Below are positions 53,872 through 64,000 of a DNA stretch of 64,000 bases, in pieces. The notes under the pieces were generated by a model. The model saw only the letters and a list, made by a program, of their open reading frames with translations. It did no database searches and was not told the DNA's origin. This DNA comes from Streptococcus pseudopneumoniae (lineage in GTDB: Bacteria > Bacillota > Bacilli > Lactobacillales > Streptococcaceae). Every line of letters begins with the position of its first letter. Position 1 is the stretch's first letter. Made by a program: the position numbers and the translations under genes. The DNA lies in the NCBI RefSeq assembly GCF_001074975.1, contig NZ_JUUO01000088.1, forward strand, positions 1 through 64,000, given 5' to 3'.

Positions 53872-55134
53872 ATGTCACAAGCTATTTCGTTAAATCAATC
53901 CACCTGGGCAAGTAAACTAAGAGCAATGGGGCCAGGAATCCTAATGGCTTCTGCCGCTGTTGGAGGTTCCCACATTGTATCCTCAACTCAAGCTGGCGGT
54001 TCTTACGGTTGGTCTCTGCTTCTCTTGGTCATCTTAGCCAATGTCTTTAAATATCCATTTTTCCGTTTTGGTGCTGAATACACAGCTGATACTGGAAAGA
54101 CTTTGGTTGAAGGTTATGCCGAAAAAGGAAAACTCTATCTCTGGATTTTCTTTATCCTCAATGTCTTTTCGGCTATGGTCAACACAGCTGGTGTTGCCAT
54201 TCTGTGCTCAGCTATCATCGCCAGTGCCTTCCCAATGATTGGACTTAGCATCACTCAGTGGTCCCTCATTCTCGTTGCCATCATTTGGGCTATGTTACTC
54301 TTTGGTGGCTACAAACTCTTAGACGGTATGGCAAAATGGATCATGTCCGCTTTGACCATTGCAACTGTTCTTGCAGTTATCATCGCGGCGGTCAAGCATC
54401 CCGAATACAGCTCTGATTTTGTCGAGAAAACTCCTTGGCAAATGGCAGCTCTACCCTTCATCGTTTCCCTCTTAGGATGGATGCCAGCTCCTATTGAAAT
54501 TTCAGCTATCAATTCACTTTGGTCTGCTGAAAAGAAAAAGACCGTCAACTTTAACACAGAGGACGCTCTATTTGACTTTAACGTTGGTTACATTGGAACA
54601 GCTATCCTAGCTGTGTTCTTTGTAGCACTGGGAGCATTGATTCAATATCCTACAGGGCAAGCAGTTGAAGCCGCTTCAGCCAAATACATCTCTCAATTCG
54701 TGGGCATGTATGCCTCTGTTCTTGGCGAATGGTCCCGTTACTTGATTACCTTTATTGCCTTCCTGTGTATCTTTGGAACAGTTATCACTGTTATCGATGG
54801 CTATTCTCGCGTCAATCAGGAATCTCTCCGACTGCTAATCAGTCAAAAAGAAGACAGTAGTAAATCTTTGAACATCTGGATGACCATCACTGCTATCATC
54901 GGTATCGTCATTATCAAGTTCTTCGCTGGTCAGGTTTCAACCATGCTCCGCTTTGCTATGATTGGTTCTTTCCTGACAACACCATTCTTCGCTCTTTTGA
55001 ACTACGCCTTAGTAACGCGTGAAAACAAAAATCTTCCTTCTTGGCTCAAACACCTTGCCATTGCAGGATTAATTTTCCTCTTTGGTTTCGCCATCTTCTT
55101 TATTTACGCACTCGCTATCGGAAAAGCAGGATAA
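53872..55134 (+). CDS. Divergent Nramp-family metal transporter
   Basis: The 420-residue protein has about 11 helices and the Nramp start GPGILMASAAVGGSHIVSST. The metal-binding DPGN of canonical Nramps (MntH) is replaced by VGGSH. The helix-6 region reads GWMPAPIEISA instead of the usual A-x-x-M-P-H form. It therefore belongs to an Nramp-related branch, some of whose members carry magnesium. The start at 53872 follows AAAAGGAGTATCTATC. The substrate is not certain. Confidence 0.8.
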   Translation: MSQAISLNQSTWASKLRAMGPGILMASAAVGGSHIVSSTQAGGSYGWSLLLLVILANVFKYPFFRFGAEYTADTGKTLVEGYAEKGKLYLWIFFILNVFSAMVNTAGVAILCSAIIASAFPMIGLSITQWSLILVAIIWAMLLFGGYKLLDGMAKWIMSALTIATVLAVIIAAVKHPEYSSDFVEKTPWQMAALPFIVSLLGWMPAPIEISAINSLWSAEKKKTVNFNTEDALFDFNVGYIGTAILAVFFVALGALIQYPTGQAVEAASAKYISQFVGMYASVLGEWSRYLITFIAFLCIFGTVITVIDGYSRVNQESLRLLISQKEDSSKSLNIWMTITAIIGIVIIKFFAGQVSTMLRFAMIGSFLTTPFFALLNYALVTRENKNLPSWLKHLAIAGLIFLFGFAIFFIYALAIGKAG

Positions 55135-55198
55135 CTGACAAGCGCGAGGTGAAGATAAGCTTTCATTTCAATAGAAAATTCAACAAATATTTCTATAA

Positions 55199-55247
55199 TA
55201 AAAAGCATAAGAACAAGGTTTTGAAGACTTGAACTTATGCTTTTTTA
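55199..55247 (+). terminator. Terminator of the Nramp-like gene
   Basis: AAAAGCATAAG and CTTATGCTTTT form a stem around a 20-base loop, followed by TT-rich sequence. Confidence 0.7.
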
Positions 55248-55283
55248 TGTTCTTAAAGACTGTTTATACTCACAAAGCAGTTG

Positions 55284-55426
55284 ATACTCAATGAAAATCA
55301 AAGAGGAAACTAGTCGCAGGCTACTCAAAACACTGTTTTGAGGCTGCAGATAGAACTGACGAAGTCAGCAACCATATATACAGCAAGGCGACATTGACGT
55401 GGTTTGAAGAGATTTTCGAAGAGTAT
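55284..55426. repeat. BOX-type repeat, full A-B-C form
   Basis: The complete unit starts ATACTCAATGAAAATCAAAG, has the boxB-like palindrome ACTGACGAAGTCAG in the middle, then AGCAAGGCGACATTGACG and TTTCGAAGAGTAT. It is the longest of the four copies here and lies just downstream of nrdI. Confidence 0.88.
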
Positions 55427-55455
55427 GAAAACTCCAACCACCTCTTATATCAACT

Positions 55456-55926
55456 TTAATTCTCCTTTCCCAACTCATACAAATCAGCGATAATAGCTGC
55501 GACACGTTTGATATCTCCCAGCATGCCTCGCATTTCAAAGTCAGCCAATACAGGGAAACCAAAACGTTGACTGTATTGCTTGGCTGTCAGGCAGTATTGG
55601 TTATTAAAGTTACGATTTCCTGAACCAACCACACCAAAACACTTACTAGCATTATCACCATAAGCGATAAAATCCCCCACTGGTGTTGTCAAAATCTCAA
55701 CATCTCCGTTATCCACGCCATTCCCGCCTTCGAGATAGGTCGGCAAAAAAGCGACATAAGGATGGTCCATTTCATAGAAATCGTGACCTTCCTTAACCAG
55801 ATCCTTGATATGAATCTTTTGGACCTCAATCCCCTCGTACTGGGACAAGAGATAATCTTTCAGACGCGTCACAAAACTCTCAGTATTCCCACTCAGACTA
55901 ATATAAACTAAAGAAATTGTCTTCAT
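55456..55926 (-). CDS. nrdI: NrdI flavodoxin-like protein
   Basis: NrdI activates manganese-loaded class Ib ribonucleotide reductase. The 156-residue protein has the flavin loop [10 protein letters not shown] at residues 9-18 and the GSGNRNF segment. The start at 55926 follows GGAGGTAAAT. No nrdE or nrdF lies nearby, as is known for pneumococcus, where they are elsewhere. Confidence 0.9.
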   Translation of the reverse strand: MKTISLVYISLSGNTESFVTRLKDYLLSQYEGIEVQKIHIKDLVKEGHDFYEMDHPYVAFLPTYLEGGNGVDNGDVEILTTPVGDFIAYGDNASKCFGVVGSGNRNFNNQYCLTAKQYSQRFGFPVLADFEMRGMLGDIKRVAAIIADLYELGKEN

Positions 55927-56003
55927 ATTTACCTCCATGATTTTATCTATAATCGAAAAATAACTACCAAGATTGTATCTTGATAGTTATTTTTTGTCAA
56001 TAC

Positions 56004-56537
56004 TTAGACAAGATCTTCTGTTTCCTCTTCTTCTGCCAAAGCTTTTTGTTGACGCCACATCTTATAGAAGACAAGGGCTAGGAAAAGAACATTGATGACG
56101 ATATAGAAAATGCTAACAGCTTTTGAACCAATACTCATCCCTAAACGCATAGTCTCATCTTGAACCAATTGCACAGCGTCTTGCAAAGTCACATAGCTAT
56201 AAATTGAACCAATAATAGCTAACAAAACATAGCCAACATAAGTATAATTTGCATATTGCAAATTCTTACGAACAAGGAAGACAATTGCTACTACCACTAA
56301 AATAGCAGATAGCACAATCAAGGCACTGTTAAAAATAGAATGAGATGCTTCTGCTACTCTATAGGTGTAATTAAGCTGGTCTTCTAATTGCTGAGCACTA
56401 ATCCCTTCAATAGTTTTTTGAGCAGCACGAAGGGCTTCTTTGCTAGGTAAGGGGCTCAACATTCCAAACAGAGACGTAGCTGAAATAAGAGCAGACAAGA
56501 TTAGCAAGACCCATAGATAAATTGGTTTCTTTTTCAT
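56004..56537 (-). CDS. Four-helix membrane protein of unknown function
   Basis: The 177-residue protein has membrane helices at about 7-27, 70-92, 98-118 and 135-158, and an acidic C-terminus (EEEETEDLV). It lies next to the response-regulator remnant, so it may once have belonged to that two-component locus. No domain was recognised. Confidence 0.75.
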   Translation of the reverse strand: MKKKPIYLWVLLILSALISATSLFGMLSPLPSKEALRAAQKTIEGISAQQLEDQLNYTYRVAEASHSIFNSALIVLSAILVVVAIVFLVRKNLQYANYTYVGYVLLAIIGSIYSYVTLQDAVQLVQDETMRLGMSIGSKAVSIFYIVINVLFLALVFYKMWRQQKALAEEEETEDLV

Positions 56538-56597
56538 GATAGAACCTCCTGATATTATTATTTATATTATAGCACCTTTTGTAAAGGAATACAAATT

Positions 56598-56761
56598 TTA
56601 TAGTGTGGTTTCCACCTGTTTTCGATAGGCTTTTGGCGATTTTCCACACAATTTTCGGAACACTTTATAGAAATATCCAACGTTACTGTAACCAACAGCA
56701 TAACAAATATCTTCGATACTGTCACTGGAACACCTGACTATTAACATCTTATCAACTACTG
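56598..56761 (-). pseudogene. 3' remnant of an AraC-type response regulator gene
   Basis: About 54 codons encode the end of an AraC-type DNA-binding domain: SIEDICYAVGYSNVGYFYKV, then FRKLCGKSPKAYRKQ, then a stop. Upstream the frame is closed, and no receiver domain or histidine kinase is present. In other pneumococci a YesN-like response regulator and its kinase (two-component system 07) lie here, so most of both has been deleted. Confidence 0.75.
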
Positions 56762-56846
56762 ATTAACTTCGGTGCCGTATTCCATTTACAATCCCATCAA
56801 ACCGTGGTACAATGAGAATTGTGAGAAAATTATCAGGAGACAATTC

Positions 56847-57416
56847 ATGAAAAAATCGATCTTAACCACACTGCTTTTTGCGGTTCTTTACTTCCTCTGC
56901 ATGGGGATTGGTGTCCTTTTGGGCAATCTCTTTGACCAAACTGGAAACATGTTTTATGCGCCTGCCTTTACTGGCCTTGTAGGCGGCAGCGTCTATATGA
57001 TCCTAGTCGCAAAAGTTCCGCGATTTGGAGCCATTACCACTATCGGCCTTGTCATGGCCCTCTTTTTCTTGGGAACTAAACACGGTGCTGGTACCTTCCT
57101 TCCTGGAATTATCTGTGGCCTCCTAGCAGATGGAGTAGCTAACCTCGGAAAATACAAGGACCAAACAAAGAACCTCCTTTCTTTCCTTATTTTTGCCTTT
57201 AGCACATCAGGACCGATCTTGCTTATGTGGATTACTCCCAAAGCCTATATGGCTACCCTTCTGGCAAGAGGAAAATCGCAAGAATATATCGACCGTATCA
57301 TGGTCGCACCAAATCCTGGAACCGTCCTTCTATTTATCGCAAGTATTGTCATCGGAGCCCTAGTGGGTGCTTTGATTGGACAAGCCTTGAGTAAAAAATT
57401 GGCACAAAAAATCTGA
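56847..57416 (+). CDS. MptD-like ECF transporter S component
   Basis: The 189-residue protein has about five helices and begins MKKSILTTLLFAVLYFLCMG with a CAGGAGACAATTC site. It resembles the MptD/Trep-Strep family of substrate-specific (S) components of ECF transporters. No energising ATPase genes are adjacent, so it would use the shared EcfAAT module (inference). The longer frame from 56772 is not supported. Confidence 0.78.
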   Translation: MKKSILTTLLFAVLYFLCMGIGVLLGNLFDQTGNMFYAPAFTGLVGGSVYMILVAKVPRFGAITTIGLVMALFFLGTKHGAGTFLPGIICGLLADGVANLGKYKDQTKNLLSFLIFAFSTSGPILLMWITPKAYMATLLARGKSQEYIDRIMVAPNPGTVLLFIASIVIGALVGALIGQALSKKLAQKI

Positions 57417-57421
57417 TTACT

Positions 57422-57449
57422 AAAAAAGAGCCACACGGCTCTTTTTTAT
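57422..57449. terminator. Bidirectional terminator between the S-component gene and metI
   Basis: AAAAAAGAGCC-ACAC-GGCTCTTTTTT pairs completely with A- and T-runs on both sides. Confidence 0.85.
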
Positions 57450-58138
57450 TTATGACTCAATTTCTTGGTCAGGAAATCTCCCAAGAATTGGATTGCAAAG
57501 ATAATCAAAATGATAATGATAGTTGCCAAGATGGTCACATCGTGATTGTAACGGTTAAATCCATAGGCGATAGCTACGTTACCAATACCACCTGCTCCGA
57601 CCGCTCCCGCCATGGCTGTTTCACCGACTAGTGAAATCAAGGTTACAGTCGTCACACGGATCAAATCTGGAAGGCCTTCTGATAGGTAAACACCTACGAT
57701 ATCCCAGAATGTCGCTCCGCTAGCTTGAGCCGCCTCAATGACACCACCATCTAGCTCAGCCAATACCACCTGTACTTGACGGGCAAAGAAGGCAAAGACT
57801 GCAAAAGATAACGGTACGATAGCCGCATTTGGACCAATGCTTGTTCCTACGATTAGATGAGAGAAGGGTGACAAGACTGCCAAGAGAATGATAAATGGTA
57901 CCGCACGGAAAATAGAGGTGATTTTATCCAAAATCCAAAAAACAACTTTATTTTCCAAAACACCACCCGGCGCTGTCAAGACAAGGAAAAGACCTGCCAC
58001 CAGCCCCAAGAAACCTCCAATAATAAAGGAAAGAACTGTCATATAAAGGGTTAGGTAGATGGCTGTTCCCCAGCCTGCTTGACCAGCCCAGCCCATTTTA
58101 TAGACATTTGGTAAATAGGTTTGAATCAATGATTCCAT
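57446..58138 (-). CDS. metI: Methionine ABC transporter permease
   Basis: The 230-residue permease has five or six helices and the EAA loop EAAQASGATFWDIVGVYLSEGLPD (key residues E, A, A and the G nine residues on). It pairs with the ATPase MetN directly upstream (one-base gap) and the binding lipoprotein MetQ two genes further up. It imports L- and D-methionine. Confidence 0.92.
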   Translation of the reverse strand: MESLIQTYLPNVYKMGWAGQAGWGTAIYLTLYMTVLSFIIGGFLGLVAGLFLVLTAPGGVLENKVVFWILDKITSIFRAVPFIILLAVLSPFSHLIVGTSIGPNAAIVPLSFAVFAFFARQVQVVLAELDGGVIEAAQASGATFWDIVGVYLSEGLPDLIRVTTVTLISLVGETAMAGAVGAGGIGNVAIAYGFNRYNHDVTILATIIIILIIFAIQFLGDFLTKKLSHK

Positions 58139-58139
58139 C

Positions 58140-59201
58140 TTACTGTCCTCCCTTCAATACTTTTAGCTGCACACCTGCTTGACGAATGGCTTCTTGGGCA
58201 CCTGCCAACGCTGCTTTTTCACCTGACAAGACCACAACCAATTCTCCAACAGGAGTACCATCCAAAATTTCGATATTTCCATAGAGGATATTAGCTGTTA
58301 CTTGGTAATGCTTGTACAATTCATTCAAAAGTGGCTCGTCTGTTGAAGCACCCGCATACTTGAGTTGTACCAAAAGGCTGTTTTCAGACAAGTGTTCTAC
58401 GATTTCTTGCTTCTCGATTTTGACCATAGCTTCGTCAATACCTGTGGCTGTTGAGATAAAGTCTTGAGTCAAAGGCTGTTTAGGGTCTGAGAAGATTTCA
58501 AGGACACTACCCTCTTCAATCAAATGCCCATCCTGCATAACTGCCACACGATTGGCAATGTCTTTGACAATCTGCATTTCATGCGTAATCAAGACAACAG
58601 TCAAGCCTAATTTTTGGTTCAAATCTTGCAACAAGGCCAAAATCTGCTTGGTTGTCTTAGGGTCAAGGGCAGAAGTTGACTCGTCTGAAATCAAGATTTT
58701 TGGATCATTTGCTAAGGCACGCGCAATGGCTACACGCTGCTTTTGCCCTCCAGATAATTGTGAAGGGTAGTTTTCAGCACGGTCTGCCAAGCCAACCAAG
58801 TCCAACAACTTGGCTACTTTAGCCTTCTTTTCTTCCCTGCTGAGTCCCGAGTGTTTAAGAGCAAAGGCTACATTCTCCTCTGCTGTCTTTTGACTCATCA
58901 GGTTAAAATGCTGGAAAATCATTCCAATATCTTGACGTTTACGACGCAACTGCTCGGCCGTCAAGGTCACCTTACCATCAAAAATCACATCGTCGTCAAT
59001 GGTAATTTTCCCTGCAGATGGTTTTTGCAAGAGGTTAATCACCCGTACAAGGGTTGATTTCCCTGCTCCAGAATATCCAACGATTCCGTAGATATCCCCT
59101 TCTTGGATATGAATGGTCACATCCTTGACCGCTGTGATGGTTCTCTTCTTTTGGTGAAAAGTCACATCGATCTGATCTAACTTGATAATATCTCTACTCA
59201 T
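58140..59201 (-). CDS. metN: Methionine ABC transporter ATPase
   Basis: The 353-residue protein has Walker [10 protein letters not shown] (about residue 38), the signature LSGGQKQR, and Walker [13 protein letters not shown]. Its C-terminal NIL domain (about 265-353) senses methionine for transinhibition in characterised MetN proteins. It overlaps the M20 peptidase gene by 8 bases. Confidence 0.94.
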   Translation of the reverse strand: MSRDIIKLDQIDVTFHQKKRTITAVKDVTIHIQEGDIYGIVGYSGAGKSTLVRVINLLQKPSAGKITIDDDVIFDGKVTLTAEQLRRKRQDIGMIFQHFNLMSQKTAEENVAFALKHSGLSREEKKAKVAKLLDLVGLADRAENYPSQLSGGQKQRVAIARALANDPKILISDESTSALDPKTTKQILALLQDLNQKLGLTVVLITHEMQIVKDIANRVAVMQDGHLIEEGSVLEIFSDPKQPLTQDFISTATGIDEAMVKIEKQEIVEHLSENSLLVQLKYAGASTDEPLLNELYKHYQVTANILYGNIEILDGTPVGELVVVLSGEKAALAGAQEAIRQAGVQLKVLKGGQ

Positions 59202-60567
59202 AGCTTCTAATCAGCTCCTCTACTAATTCAATATGGGTATAGTAATCGGCGATTCGCACGTTTTCATCTCCACCGTGGTCTCGACTATTGGCATTTCCTA
59301 GACCGAAGGCCACCATTGGCACCTCTAGGGCATCAAAGACCGTATGCATAGGCCCTGTCCCAGCTGTAGTCGGCAAGACTGAAACGCCCTGTGAATAGAA
59401 TTTCTTGGCCAACTCGATTACATTGAGAATGGCTGGCGCGCTCATATCGCTGCGATAACTCATCTCTCCCAAGGTATAGTATAATTCTACCTTATCAAAG
59501 CCATTTTTGTCTAGCTGTTTCCGAATTTTTTCCAGAACATCATGCGGTTCTAGGCCAGGAACCAAACGAACTTCTAACTTAGCACTGGCTTCTGCTGGCA
59601 AAATCGTTTTAACTCCCTGACCTTGATAACCAGACTGAATCCCTTCGATATTAAGAGCTGGCTCGAAAAAGAAACGTTTTAGAAAGGCTGCGCGGTCCTC
59701 TTGTAAGAGAGGCAATTCCAAACCATAAATCTGGCTGATTTCCTCTGGATTTCGTTGGGCGTAAGTGTCCACCAAGGCCAATTCTCGTTCATTTGGCTCC
59801 TGCACTTCTTCGTACAAGCCTTCAACCAAGATACGGCCATCTGCAGCGCGAAGAGACTGTAAGGCTTGGAGAAGATACCAAGGAGCTGATTCCACAACCC
59901 CACCATAACTAGAGTGGATATCGACATCAGCGCTTTTTACCTTGGCATCAAAGGTCACAATCCCCTTATTTCCACCAGAAATTTCCAGCTGTTCCAAGGC
60001 ATTTTTGGTTCCTTGTTCCCAGACCAACAAATCTGCACCACGGAGTTTATCCGCATGTTTTTCCAGATACTTATCTAGGTCTGTCGAGGCCGATTCCTCC
60101 GCTCCCTCCATGATAAAACTGATATTGACAGGCAGGTCATCATGGTGCTGCATGTATTTTCTCAAAGCACTCAAACGAGCTGTGATATGACCCTTGTCAT
60201 CGTCAACTCCACGCCCATACATGAAGCCATTGCGCACCGAAAGCGTAAAGGGATCCTCTGTCCAGACCTGATCCCCGTCCGCTGGCACAGTGTCATAGTG
60301 GTTATAGAAAATCAAGGTTTTGGCATCTGGACGCGAACTCTTGAAATGCGCCATGACAAAAGGCGCCGTATAAGTCTCATCAATCTCCACTTCAGCCCCA
60401 ACACGCTTGAAAATCTCACCCAGATAGTTGGCAACTTCTTTGAGCCCCACCTGTTGGGCAAAGACCGACTTCTTAGAAATCAAGGTACGCAAAACCTCAA
60501 AATAATGCTGGGCTACATGATCCTTTTCAAATTTTTCAATCTGTTCTTGTTCACTAGGAAAAACCAT
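59194..60567 (-). CDS. M20-family metallopeptidase
   Basis: The 457-residue enzyme has the di-zinc ligands in [11 protein letters not shown] (His), [10 protein letters not shown] (Asp), MEGAEESAS (Glu-Glu) and DHGGDEN near the C-terminus. It lies between metQ and metN in one operon. It may therefore release methionine from peptides or N-acyl forms for import (inference). It is close to the dipeptidase/PepV side of the M20 family. Confidence 0.85.
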   Translation of the reverse strand: MVFPSEQEQIEKFEKDHVAQHYFEVLRTLISKKSVFAQQVGLKEVANYLGEIFKRVGAEVEIDETYTAPFVMAHFKSSRPDAKTLIFYNHYDTVPADGDQVWTEDPFTLSVRNGFMYGRGVDDDKGHITARLSALRKYMQHHDDLPVNISFIMEGAEESASTDLDKYLEKHADKLRGADLLVWEQGTKNALEQLEISGGNKGIVTFDAKVKSADVDIHSSYGGVVESAPWYLLQALQSLRAADGRILVEGLYEEVQEPNERELALVDTYAQRNPEEISQIYGLELPLLQEDRAAFLKRFFFEPALNIEGIQSGYQGQGVKTILPAEASAKLEVRLVPGLEPHDVLEKIRKQLDKNGFDKVELYYTLGEMSYRSDMSAPAILNVIELAKKFYSQGVSVLPTTAGTGPMHTVFDALEVPMVAFGLGNANSRDHGGDENVRIADYYTHIELVEELIRSYE

Positions 60568-60663
60568 ATTCTCTCTACCTTTCTATGAACTACTCTTCCT
60601 GACAATCCATGCTCTATACAAAAGCAAGAGGTGGAATTTTCTCTCCCACCTCCCTGTTTCTTA

Positions 60664-61518
60664 TTACCAAACTGGTTGATCCAAACCGTCTGATGTTTCT
60701 TCGATAACTTTTTTCACGTCATCTGTGTGGTAAGCTGCGATCACTTTCTTGATAGCATCAGCCTTAGGTGATGTTTCCCAATCTTTTTTCGCAACGATGA
60801 TGTTGTACCATTGTTTTGAGTTTTCATCAGCTTGTTCTTTGAAAAGTGCTTTCTTGTAGTCCAATTTTGCTTCTGTAACGAAGGTATTGTTTACAACGGC
60901 AGCGTCAACTGATGACAATGAACGAGCTGTTTGGCTAGCGTCCAATTCAGTGATTTTCAAGTTCTTTGGATTTTCTTTGATGTTAGCAACTGTTGCAAGA
61001 GCAGTTCCTGAAACGTCCAATTTAATCAAGCCAGCTGATTGAAGCAAGTAAAGTGCACGGCTTTCGTTTGTAGCGTCGTTCGGTACAGCGATTTCTCCGT
61101 TTGCTGGGATGTCTTCTACTTTAGTGTACTTGTTGTCGCTTCCATTCAAACCTGAGTAAAGACGGATTGGAGAGATGTAAGTATCTGCAATCGCTACAAG
61201 GTCTTTTCCGTTTTCTTTATTCCAGTTGTTCAAGAAGTTGTAGTGTTGGAAAGCGTTCAAGTCTACTTCGCCATCAGCAGTTGCCTTGTTTGGTTGTGAG
61301 TAGTCTGTGAACTCTGTAAATTCCAAAGTGATTCCGTCTTTTTTAACCAATTCTTGGATTTTGTCCCAACGTTTTTCTTCAGAACCGCTACGGTTAACCG
61401 TTGCGATTTTGATAGTTGTTGCATTGTCTGCTTTCTTTTCTGAGTTCCCGCAAGCAACAAGAGCCAAACCTGCGACTGTAGCAAGGGCTGCTACACCAAG
61501 CCATTTTTTGATTTTCAT
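60664..61518 (-). CDS. metQ: Methionine-binding lipoprotein MetQ
   Basis: The 284-residue substrate-binding protein has a lipoprotein signal (LGVAALATVAGLALVACGN, Cys about 23) and the NlpA/MetQ fold with TEFTDYSQPNKA and AVPNDATNESRALYLLQ. It starts the metQ-M20-metN-metI operon. It is the receptor of the methionine importer. Confidence 0.93.
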   Translation of the reverse strand: MKIKKWLGVAALATVAGLALVACGNSEKKADNATTIKIATVNRSGSEEKRWDKIQELVKKDGITLEFTEFTDYSQPNKATADGEVDLNAFQHYNFLNNWNKENGKDLVAIADTYISPIRLYSGLNGSDNKYTKVEDIPANGEIAVPNDATNESRALYLLQSAGLIKLDVSGTALATVANIKENPKNLKITELDASQTARSLSSVDAAVVNNTFVTEAKLDYKKALFKEQADENSKQWYNIIVAKKDWETSPKADAIKKVIAAYHTDDVKKVIEETSDGLDQPVW

Positions 61519-61671
61519 GATTCTTTCTCCTTAAAAATAATACCGTACTAGTATCTCACAATTTGTTTGATTTCACAAATTGTTATTAGATAGGCAGATA
61601 TATAGTTTAAAACTATATGCTTAAAAACTGAGAAATCATCCACCTTATTCAGAATGGATGATTTCAAGAAA

Positions 61672-62535
<864 letters not shown>

Positions 62536-62605
62536 TTAACAGAAAAAGAGCATTTACGCCATTATATGATATCTATCTCTGTGATAAATTTTTTTTATGG
62601 CTAAT

Positions 62606-62929
62606 TTAAAAGACCAAGCGCAAGACGGCAATCAAGACTACTCCGAAGAGAACCGTTCCGACTAGATTACGATAGCGAAAGGCTACCCAAGCTGTTGGAA
62701 AGACGGCTAAGAAGTCCAGCCATTTGATTTGAGGAAGGCTGCCAACCTTGCCTGTCACTACGCTTGAAAGAATCAAGGCAAAGATAATAGAAACGGGCAG
62801 AAACTTCAAAAAACGCTCAACGATTGCAGGCAATCCCTTATACTTGACCAGGATGAAGGGAATCATACGGGGAATCCAAGTCACCAAGCCAGAGAAAATA
62901 ACTGCTAATAAAAGATACTTACTGACCAT
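62606..62929 (-). CDS. azlD: AzlD-type branched-chain amino acid exporter subunit
   Basis: The 107-residue protein has four helices and the family segment TWIPRMIPFILV. AzlC and AzlD together export branched-chain amino acids. The start overlaps the azlC end by 11 bases. It has the usual length. Confidence 0.88.
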   Translation of the reverse strand: MVSKYLLLAVIFSGLVTWIPRMIPFILVKYKGLPAIVERFLKFLPVSIIFALILSSVVTGKVGSLPQIKWLDFLAVFPTAWVAFRYRNLVGTVLFGVVLIAVLRLVF

Positions 62930-63614
62930 CTAAAACTACCCCCATTGTACAACCAAGTAGCGTTGCAAAAAGAACAGCGAGCGACTGAGACACCACTGTC
63001 AAGAGCAAAAAGAAGGACAGCGCAACAACTGCTAGGATAATGAGCAGATTGCGGACAGGAATCCGTCTTTGCATAATCTGGAATTGCGAAGCAAAAATTC
63101 CGATAAACATCCCAACCAAAGCAAAGTCCAGCCCAAAGATTTCTGGATTTGGTAGCAAGCCACCTAGAGCCGTTCCGACTACCGTCCCCACAAACCAAGC
63201 CACATAGCTGTTGAGATTGTTTCCGTGCATCCACATAGGATTGACCTTATCCGTATGAGCCAATTCACCCATCAAAACGCCATAGGTCTCGTCAGTCAAA
63301 AGGCTAGACATACCGATATTTTGCCAGAGACTGGTATGACGGAAATAGGTTGACGCATGCAAACTCAACAAAAAGAGACGCAAATTGATTAGAAAAACCG
63401 TCATAGCAATAGCCGCTACAGGGGCTTGAACCGCAATCAGTGCCAGCATGGCAAACTGGGCGCTCCCAGCATAAACAAAGAGGCTCATCAAGCCCATCTC
63501 AACAGGTGTCACATAGGGCGCACCGATAATCCCACAGGCAAGGCCAATACTGACATAGCCAAGGGCAGTTGGCATGGCCGCCTGCACCCCTTCCCAAAAT
63601 CCTTTTTCTTTCAT
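62919..63614 (-). CDS. azlC: AzlC-type branched-chain amino acid exporter subunit
   Basis: The 231-residue protein has about seven helices and the AzlC signatures FVYAGSAQFAMLALI and MHGNNLNSYVAWFVGT. The ATG at 63614 follows GAGGAGAAAG; one four codons earlier is too close to that site. An extended -10 TGTTATAAT lies about 60 bases upstream. Confidence 0.9.
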   Translation of the reverse strand: MKEKGFWEGVQAAMPTALGYVSIGLACGIIGAPYVTPVEMGLMSLFVYAGSAQFAMLALIAVQAPVAAIAMTVFLINLRLFLLSLHASTYFRHTSLWQNIGMSSLLTDETYGVLMGELAHTDKVNPMWMHGNNLNSYVAWFVGTVVGTALGGLLPNPEIFGLDFALVGMFIGIFASQFQIMQRRIPVRNLLIILAVVALSFFLLLTVVSQSLAVLFATLLGCTMGVVLDGQ

Positions 63615-63819
63615 CTTTCTCCTCATATTGTCTTAATAAATAGGCTGAATTAGTTCCAGCCACAGCATGGACTATTATAACACATTCAGGAAAGAGAAAA
63701 AAGTCTGCTGATTGTAGCCATCATAAAAAGACTGGAACCCAGCCTTATCTATGTAATGTAAAAATTCTAATAAGCAGAATACTCAAATACCAGTAAGCTG
63801 ACGATGATATTAAAATCAT
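63615..63819. other. Intergenic region between azlC and the CPBP gene
   Basis: It holds the azlC promoter (TGTTATAAT, about 63672-63680, minus strand) and a hairpin-like pair around CTGGAACCCAGC, which may end the CPBP gene's transcript. No ORF was found. Confidence 0.5.
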
Positions 63820-64000
63820 CTAAAACAACAAGGGCAGAATTTGAGGAATGGCATTATTGACTATATGCAGTCCAATAGGCCAATAAATAGACTTTGTTGC
63901 TCTAAACAAGACTGCAAATATGAGACCGCCCCCCATATAGAAGACAAAGTCTGTCAAAACCCAACCGTGATTACTAATGTGCAAGATTCCAAACAAAGTT
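63820..64000 (-). CDS. C-terminal part of a CPBP intramembrane metalloprotease
   Basis: The last 59 or 60 codons before a TAG stop encode FGILHISNHGWVLTDFVFYM and IYWPIGLHIVNNAIPQIL, with the His and Asn of the CPBP/Abi motifs 3 and 4. The rest lies outside the window. In lactobacilli and streptococci such proteins are often linked to bacteriocin immunity or prenyl-protein processing. Confidence 0.75.
   Translation of the reverse strand, partial: TLFGILHISNHGWVLTDFVFYMGGGLIFAVLFRATKSIYWPIGLHIVNNAIPQILPLLF

Noticed and set aside
55365-55562. ORF of 65 codons overlapping the end of nrdI and a BOX repeat
   Set aside because: It lies in a repeat and in another frame of nrdI, with no ribosome binding site.
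56443-56649. ORF of 68 codons over the start of the four-helix membrane protein gene
   Set aside because: It is out of frame with both neighbouring reading frames and has no ribosome binding site.

Overview
The window is a low-GC Firmicute chromosome and matches Streptococcus pneumoniae (or a very close mitis-group relative). The evidence is the gene order, four BOX-type repeats (positions 1, 18483, 52607 and 55284), a late-competence cin-box gene, and a Mega macrolide-efflux element. No rRNA, tRNA or CRISPR array was seen.

Layout. 1-11.4 kb: the S10-spc ribosomal protein operon on the minus strand, from rpsJ to secY, with a promoter and structured leader near 11.4 kb and two related RNA hairpins flanking rpsH. 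11.5-26.1 kb, all minus strand: anaerobic ribonucleotide reductase (nrdD, nrdG) behind a probable NrdR-box pair, a competence-induced pair (ccs4-like small ORF plus membrane protein), cardiolipin synthase, a lipoprotein gene broken by a stop codon, folC, a DUF1292 gene, ruvX, ireB, a YehR-like lipoprotein, spx, and an mgtA-type P-ATPase. The mgtA leader holds an M-box, a terminator and an unreported-looking leader peptide with alternative hairpins. 26.1-30.0 kb: pepP and uvrA.

30.08-40.61 kb: a 10.5 kb phage satellite (PICI-like island) between uvrA and corA. It has an integrase, a CI/Cro switch with three operator copies, Rha and RhuM proteins, a DnaD/DnaC-type replication module, an ArpU/DUF1492-type late region and several small ORFs, but no phage structural genes. 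Its att core contains the corA -10 box, and the island is rich in Chi-like GCGCGTG heptamers.

40.6-55.1 kb: corA, a DUF1129 protein, an S66 peptidase and a SemiSWEET. Then tag (3-methyladenine glycosylase), split by a 5.4 kb Mega element (44349-49757) carrying mef(E) and mel/msr(D) with a leader-peptide attenuator. After that come ruvA, mutL, a LytTR/DUF3021 regulatory pair and a divergent Nramp-family transporter. 55.4-64.0 kb: nrdI, a membrane protein, a 3' remnant of a response regulator whose kinase is missing, an ECF S-component-like protein, a methionine ABC transporter locus (metI, metN, M20 peptidase, metQ), a second solute-binding lipoprotein, azlCD, and the end of a CPBP protease gene.

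The strain should carry inducible efflux-type macrolide resistance and lack a working tag gene. The most novel-looking signals are the mgtA leader and features of the satellite island.
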